DNA from: an uncultured Litoreibacter sp.
Lineage (GTDB): Bacteria > Pseudomonadota > Alphaproteobacteria > Rhodobacterales > Rhodobacteraceae
NCBI GenBank assembly: GCA_937928335.1
Contig: CALFWN010000178.1
Span: 1-6,723 of the forward strand
Direction: 5' to 3'
Length of the DNA: 6,723 nt
The translations under genes and the position numbers were made by a program. Position 1 is the stretch's first letter. Each line of letters opens with the position of its first letter. The notes below the pieces were generated by a model. The model had not been told where the DNA came from, ran no database searches, and was given only the letters and a program-made list of their open reading frames with translations. Positions 1 through 5,671 of this stretch are shown here, piece by piece.

Positions 1-303
1 ATGCGTGGTTGTGATGTAGCCCATGTCGAAAGGCGGGTCCTGGCGCAGCCAGACGACATCCCAGTCGGCAAGGTCCACCTCTGTCAGCGGGCCGAGGCTG
101 AAATGGTTGCCCTTCTCGCGGCGCAGCTCCAGATCATGTCCTTTGGCAAGCACCCGCCCTTCGCGGTAGGCCAGCATGTCGGGTGTGTAGAAAAACAGGC
201 TATGGCCGCGCGCCTGCGCCTCCTCCGCGATGCGAAAGCTGCTATCGCCGTCGATATCAATCGCGTCAATCGGGTCCATTTGAATGGCGACTCTCAAGGC
301 CAT
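1..303 (-). CDS. gshB: Glutathione synthetase, N-terminal part (runs off the left edge)
   Basis: GshB carries out the ATP-dependent joining of gamma-glutamylcysteine and glycine, the last step of cytosolic glutathione synthesis. Only the first 101 residues are in the window, about a third of a family protein of roughly 310 residues. The ATP-grasp catalytic domain lies outside. The visible part matches the prokaryotic GSH-synthetase N-terminal domain: it opens MALRVAIQMDPIDAIDIDGD, followed by an SSFRIAEEAQARGH helix and FFYTPDML. Residues 85-92 read WLRQDPPF, the family's R-x-DPPF signature, followed by DMGYITTTH. The ATG at 301-303 is chosen because AGGAG lies 7 nt upstream and the protein begins directly with the usual strand-turn-strand. 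It is the last visible gene of the minus-strand block, 86 nt after yraN. It could be cotranscribed with yraN or have its own promoter in that gap. The reading frame is intact as far as visible. Confidence 0.93.
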   Translation of the reverse strand, partial: MALRVAIQMDPIDAIDIDGDSSFRIAEEAQARGHSLFFYTPDMLAYREGRVLAKGHDLELRREKGNHFSLGPLTEVDLADWDVVWLRQDPPFDMGYITTTH

Positions 304-310
304 ATGCGGT

Positions 311-315
311 CTCCT
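311..315 (-). promoter_or_regulatory. Shine-Dalgarno of gshB
   Basis: On the minus strand AGGAG is followed by 7 nt and then the gshB ATG. This is the clearest ribosome-binding site on the left side and fixes the gshB start. It indicates independent initiation rather than coupling to yraN. Confidence 0.8.
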
Positions 316-389
316 GCGGTGTTGCATCGCATACATGACGCGATCTGGCCGCGCAGGCAATCTAAGATAGGCGCAGACGCGCTGTGCGA

Positions 390-743
390 TCAGGCCGCAA
401 GCGCGTTTTCCAGAATATCCAGCTGCCCGCTGGCATCCACCAAAGCCACGTCAAAGCGGCTGTCTGTGTCCTGCCCCATCGGCTGGCTTGCCAGATACAT
501 GCGGGCGCAGTCAAAAAGCCGGGCCATTTGCCGTGCCGTCACCCGCTCCGCCGCCCGCGCATGGGTGGCGCTTTGCTTGACCTCGATAAACACCGACTGG
601 CCGTCCTTCTGGGCAATCAGGTCAAGTTCGCCATGTCGGGTGCGATAACGCCGCGCGACAATGGTAAAGCCCCGGTCGAGATAGCTCCGCTCGACAATGG
701 CTTCGGCAGAGAGGCCCGCGTGATAGCTGACCGATCCGCTCAC
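390..743 (-). CDS. yraN: YraN / UPF0102 family nuclease-like protein
   Basis: This is a 117-residue protein of the UPF0102 (YraN) family, usually about 115-130 residues and of no firmly established function. The fold is related to restriction-endonuclease/Holliday-resolvase-type nucleases. Visible family marks are an N-terminal helix (residues 9-24, GLSAEAIVERSYLDRG), then RRYRTRHGELDLIA at 31-44 with E39 and D41, VFIEVK at 51-56 with E54 and K56, the helix AAERVTARQMARLFDCARMYL, and a C-terminal RFDVALVD strand. The E-x-D ... E-x-K arrangement resembles a PD-(D/E)xK metal site. The Arg often found two residues after the EVK Lys is replaced (EVKQS). The start is GTG at 743, overlapping the rsmI stop by 4 nt (GTGA), with only a weak AAGG 3 nt upstream. 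Translation is therefore probably coupled to rsmI. Function in DNA or RNA processing is inference. Confidence 0.88.
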   Translation of the reverse strand: MSGSVSYHAGLSAEAIVERSYLDRGFTIVARRYRTRHGELDLIAQKDGQSVFIEVKQSATHARAAERVTARQMARLFDCARMYLASQPMGQDTDSRFDVALVDASGQLDILENALAA

Positions 744-1606
744 CCGCCTTGTTGCCCAAGTTTCAATGCCATTTGGTAGACCTCACGTCGCTTCGCGCCC
801 GTAGCTTCCACGACATTGGCTACCGCATCCTTAACGCTGCCCTGCCGCAGCGCGGATTTCAGCATTTCTTCCAGAGCATTTTCGTCTATTTCGATCTTTT
901 CGCCGCGCGCGACCAGCAACACGACCTCGCCTTTCAGGCTGCGCCCGGCCATCTCGGCGGCAAGTTCGGACAGCGGCGCGCGGCGCACTTCCTCAAATTT
1001 CTTGGTCAGCTCCCGCGCCATCACGGCCTCGCGGTCAGGGCCAAACACCTCGACCATATCGGCCAGCGACTTGGCGACCCGGTTGGGAGATTCGTAGAAC
1101 ACCAAAGTCCCCGGAACCTCTGCCAGGCCGCGCAAATAGCTCTGCCGCGCGCCTTTGGCATTCGGCGCGAACCCTGCGAAAAAGAAGCTGTCCGTCGCCA
1201 GCCCCGACACGGCCAAGGCCGTCAAGACCGCAGAAGGCCCCGGCGCGGCGGTCACCAGATGGCCCGCATCCGCCGCCACCCGGCCCAGTTGATACCCCGG
1301 ATCGGCAATCAGCGGCGTGCCGGCCTCAGAGGCATAGGCGACCGATTTGCCCTCCTCCAGCGCGCGCAGCAGGCGCGGTCGCTGCCCCTCGCCATTGTGG
1401 TCGTGATAGGACAGCAATGTCCGGCCCTCCAGCGCAATGCCGTGGATATCCATCAATTTGCGCAAAGACCGGGTGTCTTCGGCGGCCAGAACATCCGCAG
1501 AGGCCAGAATATCGAGCGCCCTGAGCGTGATGTCGCGCGCGGTGCCAATCGGGGTCGCCAGAAAATACAGCCCGGCGGGGAGATTTACGCGATTTGCTGC
1601 AGTCAT
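740..1606 (-). CDS. rsmI: 16S rRNA (cytidine(1402)-2'-O)-methyltransferase RsmI
   Basis: RsmI uses S-adenosylmethionine to methylate the 2'-O of C1402 in the decoding centre of 16S rRNA. With this start it has 288 residues, like E. coli RsmI (286). It belongs to the tetrapyrrole-methylase fold. Motifs in order are LYFLATPIGTARDITLRAL (13-31), AAEDTR (41-46), the SYHDHNGEGQRP loop (66-77), ASEAGTPLIADPG (92-104), APGPSA (121-126), then FFFAGF, LVFYESPNR, RELTKKFEEV and GEVVLLV. The family's usual SDAGTP is SEAGTP here. An ATG at 1604-1606 is preferred on length. A GTG at 1625-1627 would add seven residues (MKDRANI) and cannot be excluded, because neither start has an ideal Shine-Dalgarno (AAGGA lies 13 nt before the ATG). 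It is the first gene of the minus-strand block and overlaps yraN by 4 nt. Confidence 0.94.
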   Translation of the reverse strand: MTAANRVNLPAGLYFLATPIGTARDITLRALDILASADVLAAEDTRSLRKLMDIHGIALEGRTLLSYHDHNGEGQRPRLLRALEEGKSVAYASEAGTPLIADPGYQLGRVAADAGHLVTAAPGPSAVLTALAVSGLATDSFFFAGFAPNAKGARQSYLRGLAEVPGTLVFYESPNRVAKSLADMVEVFGPDREAVMARELTKKFEEVRRAPLSELAAEMAGRSLKGEVVLLVARGEKIEIDENALEEMLKSALRQGSVKDAVANVVEATGAKRREVYQMALKLGQQGG

Positions 1607-1716
1607 GATGTTTGCGCGGTCCTTCACGTTTACTTGACCCGCCAGAGCGCCTAGTTTGCGGCTGGAACAGTGGGGCCCGACAATGCGGTTCTGCGGTGAG
1701 CAGGGAGATATGGCAT
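1607..1716. promoter_or_regulatory. Divergent intergenic region between rsmI and the lipoprotein gene
   Basis: This stretch of about 110 bp separates the two divergently transcribed blocks, so it should hold promoters for both. A TTGACC at 1634-1639 on the plus strand resembles a -35 box, but no good -10 sits 16-18 nt downstream. On the minus strand a TTGTCG (complement of 1678-1683) is similarly unsupported. I see no convincing operator palindrome or riboswitch-like structure. The regulatory role is inferred from gene orientation, not from a recognised motif. Confidence 0.5.
1703..1707 (+). promoter_or_regulatory. Shine-Dalgarno of the PBP-activator-like lipoprotein gene
   Basis: GGGAG is followed by 9 nt and then the ATG at 1717. 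This supports that start over the upstream in-frame extension back to 1612, whose residues have no signal-peptide character. It also argues against the internal ATG at 1735, where AGGA abuts the codon with no spacing. Confidence 0.7.
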
Positions 1717-2889
1717 ATGTTCAACCTTTTAGGAATGGCCCGCAAGGGCCGCAGCTTGGTCGCAGCGCTCGGGCTGACCGCCGTGGTCGCGGCATGTGAC
1801 GTGACGCTGCCCACCGCCTCGGGCGGCGGCGACGCATTGCCCGATGGCGACGCGGTCACGGTGGCGCTTCTGGTGCCTTACGGGTCCCCCACGCCCGGTG
1901 ACGAGGGGCTGGCCCGCTCATTGGAAAATGCCGCACGGCTGGCGGCGGCTGATCTGGGCGGCGGGGTGAATTTGAAAATCTACCGCACCGCAGGTCAGGC
2001 AGGCACGGCGGCTGCCGTGGCCGATCAGGCGATTGCCGAAGGTGCGCAAGTGATCGTCGGGCCGCTGCGCTCGGACGCGGCAAACGCGGCCGCCGTTGCG
2101 GCACGTGACGACGGGGTCAACGTGCTGGCCTTCTCCAACAACACCTCCATCGCAGGCGGCAACCTCTTCGTGCTGGGCAACACATTCGACAATATCGCCT
2201 CGCGCATGATGCGCTATGCCGGGTCGCAAGGCCGCTCCCGCGTGGTGGTCGTGGCCCCGCGTACCCCTGTGGGCGAGATTGCCAAAGCGTCGATCACCCG
2301 CGCCGCTGCCGGGGCCAATGTCCAGATCGTGGGCGACGGCTCTTTTGAGTTCAGCCAGGAAGGCATCGCCAGCGCGGTTCCTGCCATCAACGAGACCGTG
2401 CGGTCCTCCGGGGCCACCGCGATCATGCTCACAGATGACAGCGCCGGTGCATTGCCGCTTCTGGCAGAGCTGCTGCCCAATGCGGGCATCGACCCGGCAT
2501 CGGTCAAATATATGGGGCTCACCCGCTGGGACGTGCCGCCGCAAACCCTGTCGCTTCAAGGTCTGGAAGGCGGCTGGTTCGCCCTGCCCGACCCCTCCCT
2601 GACGGCGCAATTCAATGCGCGCTATCAGACCGCCTATGGCAACCCGCCCCACCCGCTGGCCGGGCTTGCCTATGACGGGGTGGCCGCTGTGGGCGCTCTT
2701 GCTGCAAAGAATCTGAAGGCCACGGGTGGCAATCTGACGCAAAGCTCTGGTTTCGCCGGCGTGAACGGGGTATTCCGCCTCAAACGCAACGGGACCGTGG
2801 AGCGGGCCCTCGCGATTGCTCAGGTCACCAACGCTCAGGTCCGAATTGTCGATGCAGCGCCAAAGTCTTTCTCCAGCGGCGGGTTCTGA
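1717..2889 (+). CDS. Penicillin-binding protein activator-like lipoprotein (LpoA C-domain / type-I periplasmic-binding fold)
   Basis: This 390-residue predicted lipoprotein has a charged n-region (residues 8-12, ARKGR), a hydrophobic stretch at 13-24, and a lipobox V24-A25-A26-C27 with Asp at +2. A Gly/Asp-rich linker follows, then a type-I periplasmic-binding-protein fold. VTVALLVPYGSPTPGDEGLARSLENAARLAA starts at about residue 48, AQVIVGPLRSDAANAAA covers about 110-126 (G115-P116-L117), and NVLAFSNNTSIAGGNLFVLGNT follows. Later come RVVVVAPRTPVGE, GATAIMLTDDSAGALPLLAELL and LAGLAYDGVAAVGALA. The IVGPL and AFSNN wording fits the LppC/LpoA group and related branched-chain-amino-acid-binding proteins. 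E. coli LpoA stimulates PBP1A in peptidoglycan synthesis. That role is inferred here from the fold and from the location beside rsmI and yraN, as in E. coli. The protein lacks LpoA's N-terminal TPR domain. An alternative is a solute-binding protein, but no ABC transporter genes are adjacent. glnD begins 13 nt downstream. Confidence 0.82.
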   Translation: MFNLLGMARKGRSLVAALGLTAVVAACDVTLPTASGGGDALPDGDAVTVALLVPYGSPTPGDEGLARSLENAARLAAADLGGGVNLKIYRTAGQAGTAAAVADQAIAEGAQVIVGPLRSDAANAAAVAARDDGVNVLAFSNNTSIAGGNLFVLGNTFDNIASRMMRYAGSQGRSRVVVVAPRTPVGEIAKASITRAAAGANVQIVGDGSFEFSQEGIASAVPAINETVRSSGATAIMLTDDSAGALPLLAELLPNAGIDPASVKYMGLTRWDVPPQTLSLQGLEGGWFALPDPSLTAQFNARYQTAYGNPPHPLAGLAYDGVAAVGALAAKNLKATGGNLTQSSGFAGVNGVFRLKRNGTVERALAIAQVTNAQVRIVDAAPKSFSSGGF

Positions 2890-2902
2890 TCCGCAGGCGG
2901 AT

Positions 2903-5671
2903 ATGACCGACACACAGGCGCCGGGCGAGTTGATCTGCCCGGCGTCTGACATTTTTGATCTGCCGACAATCACTGCCGAGCTGGATGCAGCCATTGCGGG
3001 TTGCACCCCCCCGCGCGAGATGCGGGACGCGGCTGTCAAGCGCCTCAAAGCCGCCAATCTGGCCGGTCGCGCCACCCTGGCCGAGGCCTTTGCAGCACAG
3101 CCGCTGGCCGGATACCCGCTGACCCGGTCCTACACCTATCTCACCGACGGGCTGATCCGCGCGACCCTGCATGTGGCTCAGGCCCATCTGCACCCGCTGC
3201 CCAACCCGACGGAATCCGAGCGGCTGGCCCTGATGGCCATTGGCGGCTACGGGCGGGGCGAGATGGCGCCTTTCTCGGATGTCGATCTGCTGTTTCTGAC
3301 GCCCTACAAGATCACCGCCTGGGCCGAGAGCGTGATCGAGTCGATGCTCTACATCCTGTGGGACCTGAAACTGAAAGTTGGCCATGCCTCGCGCACCGTG
3401 CAGGACTGCCTGCGGCTGGGCCGCGAGGATTACACGATCCGCACAGCGCTTCTGGAACACCGGCTGATCGCAGGCCACGCCCCGCTGGCCGAGGAGCTGG
3501 ACCGCCGCCTCTGGGACGAGCTGTTCACAGGCACAGCGCGGGAATTCGTCGAGGCCAAGCTGGAAGAACGCGCAGAGCGCCTGCGCCGCCACGGCGGGCA
3601 GCGCTATCTGGTCGAGCCGAACATCAAGGAAGGCAAAGGCGGGCTGCGCGACCTGCAATCGTTGCTCTGGGTGGCCAAATACACCCGCCGCCTGACCACC
3701 GTTTCCGCACTGGTCGATGCGGGCGTCTTTACCGAGGATGAGCGCGATGATTTTGCCGCCGCCGAAAACTTTCTGCTGGTCGCCCGGTCGCATCTGCATC
3801 TCGCCGCCAACCGCGCCAACGAGGTGCTCAGCTTTGACATGCAGGTCGATGTCGCCGACCGGATGCAATACCGCGACCACGGCGGTCGCCGCGCCGTCGA
3901 GCATTTCATGCAGGATTATTTCCGCCACGCCACCCGCGTCGGCGAGCTGACCCGTATCCTTTTGACCGATCTGGAGGCCCAGCACGTCAAACAGGCCCCG
4001 GCCATCATCACCATGTTCCGCAACGCCCGCCGCAAGAAGCTGAAACCGGGCTATGCGCTGACCCATAACCGGCTCGACATTGCCGACCCCGAGATGTTCC
4101 TGAAAGACCCGCTGAACCTGCTGCGCGTGTTTCAGGAGGCGCTGCGCACGCGCTACCTGATCCACCCCAACCTGATGCGGCTGGTGGATGCCAACCTGCA
4201 TCTGCTGGACGAAAAGACCCGCTGGAACAAGGACGCGTCAAAAATCTTCCTCGAGACGCTGCTGAAAAACGGCAATCCCGAACGCGCCCTACGCCGGATG
4301 AACGAGCTGGGCGTTTTGGGGGCCTTCATCCCCGAATTTGGCAACATCATCGCGATGATGCAGTTCAACATGTATCACAGCTACACGGTGGATGAGCACA
4401 CGATCCAGACGATCTCCGTGCTGGCGCAGATCGAGCGCGAAGAGCTGATCGAGGAGCTGCCCGTCGCCTCCTCCATCCTCAAACGCGGCATCAACCGCAG
4501 GGTGCTTTACGTGGCCCTTCTGGTCCATGACCTGGGCAAGGGCCAGAAAGAGGATCACTCCATTCTGGGCGCCAAGATCGCGCGGAACGTGGCACCGCGC
4601 CTTGGCCTCAACCCCGAGGAATGCGAAACCGTCGAATGGCTGGTGCGCCACCACCTGCTGATGTCCGATATGGCGCAGAAACGCGATATTGCCGACCCGC
4701 GCACCGTGCGCGACTTCGCCAAGGCGGTCAAAACCGTCAAGCGGCTGGACCTGCTTTGCGTGCTGACCGTCTGCGACATTCGCGGGGTGGGGCCGGATGT
4801 CTGGAACAACTGGAAAGCCTCGCTGATCCGGGCGCTCTACCGCCAGACCAAACGCGGGCTGGAAAACGGGATGGAGGCGCTCAACCGCGAGGAACGCGGC
4901 TCGGAGGCCAAGAAAAACCTGCGCGCCGCCTTGCCGGGCTGGGACAAGAAGGACATGCGCCACGAGACGGCACGCCATTACCCCCCTTATTGGCAAGGCC
5001 TGCATGTCACCGCCCATGTCGATTTCGCAGAGCTTCTGCTGGGGCTCGAAACCGATGAGATCCGCGTCAAGCTGACCCCCGACGAGGACCGCGACGCAAC
5101 CCGCGTCTGTTTCGCCATTGCCGACCATCCGGGCATTTTCAGCCGCATGTGCGGGGCTTTGGCGCTGGTCGGCGCGAATGTCGTCGATGCCCGCACCTAT
5201 ACCACCAAGGACGGCTTCGCGACCGCCGCCTTCTGGATACAGGATATCGAGGGCAGCCCCTATGAGGCCGGCAAATTGCCCCGGCTGAAATCCATGATCG
5301 AGAAGACCCTCAAAGGCGAGGTCATCACCCGCGAGGCGCTGAAAACCCGCGACAAGGTCAAAAAACGCGAGTCCAAATTTACCGTGCCCACCTCGATCAT
5401 TTTCGACAATGACGGCTCGGAGATCTACACCATCATCGAGGTCGACACCCGCGACCGCCCCGGATTGCTGTTTGACCTGACCAGCACGCTGGCCGCCTCA
5501 AACATCTACATCGCCTCCGCCGTGATCGCGACCTATGGCGCACAGGTGGTTGATACATTCTATGTCAAGGACATGTTCGGGCTGAAATTCCACTCCAAGG
5601 ACAAGCAGGCAGGCATCGAAAAACGTCTCCGCGCCGCCATCGTACAGGGCGTCGAAAGGGCGGCGCCGTGA
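2903..5671 (+). CDS. glnD: Bifunctional [protein-PII] uridylyltransferase / uridylyl-removing enzyme GlnD
   Basis: GlnD senses glutamine and adds or removes UMP on PII proteins, setting glutamine synthetase activity and nitrogen-regulated transcription. This 922-residue protein shows all domains in order. The nucleotidyltransferase has GGYGRGE at 114-120 and metal-binding D126-V-D128. The following helical region contains VEPNIKEGKGGLRDLQSLLWVA (about 237-258). The HD-type uridylyl-removing domain has TVDEH (H499), LLVHDLGKG (H542, D543) with DHS, and VRHHLL (H583, H584). ACT domain 1 spans about 731-810 (ADHPGIFSRMCGALALVGANV) and ACT domain 2 about 844-915 (DTRDRPGLLFDLTSTLAASNI), the expected glutamine sites. 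Both active centres look intact. ATG 2903 is chosen because it lies just after the upstream stop (13-nt gap) and gives a normal length, but its AGGCGG is only 2 nt away. An in-frame ATG at 2852, inside the preceding gene, would add 17 residues. murJ overlaps the end by 4 nt. No glnB is in the window. Confidence 0.96.
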   Translation: MTDTQAPGELICPASDIFDLPTITAELDAAIAGCTPPREMRDAAVKRLKAANLAGRATLAEAFAAQPLAGYPLTRSYTYLTDGLIRATLHVAQAHLHPLPNPTESERLALMAIGGYGRGEMAPFSDVDLLFLTPYKITAWAESVIESMLYILWDLKLKVGHASRTVQDCLRLGREDYTIRTALLEHRLIAGHAPLAEELDRRLWDELFTGTAREFVEAKLEERAERLRRHGGQRYLVEPNIKEGKGGLRDLQSLLWVAKYTRRLTTVSALVDAGVFTEDERDDFAAAENFLLVARSHLHLAANRANEVLSFDMQVDVADRMQYRDHGGRRAVEHFMQDYFRHATRVGELTRILLTDLEAQHVKQAPAIITMFRNARRKKLKPGYALTHNRLDIADPEMFLKDPLNLLRVFQEALRTRYLIHPNLMRLVDANLHLLDEKTRWNKDASKIFLETLLKNGNPERALRRMNELGVLGAFIPEFGNIIAMMQFNMYHSYTVDEHTIQTISVLAQIEREELIEELPVASSILKRGINRRVLYVALLVHDLGKGQKEDHSILGAKIARNVAPRLGLNPEECETVEWLVRHHLLMSDMAQKRDIADPRTVRDFAKAVKTVKRLDLLCVLTVCDIRGVGPDVWNNWKASLIRALYRQTKRGLENGMEALNREERGSEAKKNLRAALPGWDKKDMRHETARHYPPYWQGLHVTAHVDFAELLLGLETDEIRVKLTPDEDRDATRVCFAIADHPGIFSRMCGALALVGANVVDARTYTTKDGFATAAFWIQDIEGSPYEAGKLPRLKSMIEKTLKGEVITREALKTRDKVKKRESKFTVPTSIIFDNDGSEIYTIIEVDTRDRPGLLFDLTSTLAASNIYIASAVIATYGAQVVDTFYVKDMFGLKFHSKDKQAGIEKRLRAAIVQGVERAAP
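5654..5660 (+). promoter_or_regulatory. Shine-Dalgarno of murJ inside the glnD 3' end
   Basis: GAAAGGG is followed by 7 nt and then the GTG at 5668. It lies within the last codons of glnD and supports the GTG start that overlaps the glnD stop. Confidence 0.6.

Noticed and set aside
371..389. GCGC-GTCT-GCGC hairpin after yraN as a terminator
   Set aside because: The stem is only 4 bp, no U-run follows, and the next gene in the same direction starts shortly after.
1..648. Plus-strand open frame of 215 codons at the left edge
   Set aside because: It covers gshB, the intergenic gap and most of yraN in antisense. Both minus-strand products are recognisable, so this is a shadow.
749..1654. Plus-strand open frame of 301 codons opposite rsmI
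   Set aside because: The minus strand encodes an intact RsmI with all family motifs. The plus frame has an Arg/Gln/His-rich shadow composition and no start signal.
1634..1662. TTGACC as the -35 box of a sigma-70-type promoter for the lipoprotein gene
   Set aside because: No acceptable -10 hexamer lies at 16-18 nt. TAGTTT at 1652-1657 is only 12 nt downstream, so I could not support a specific promoter.
1918..3075. Minus-strand open frame of 385 codons across the lipoprotein gene and the start of glnD
   Set aside because: The translation is low in recognisable motifs and rich in Arg, Gly and His, typical of a shadow frame. The plus-strand genes explain the region.
2825..4201. Long open frame on the minus strand (458 codons) opposite glnD
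   Set aside because: It lies wholly antisense to a gene with complete GlnD domain motifs and shows no family motif of its own. Long antisense frames are expected from the strong GC3 bias.
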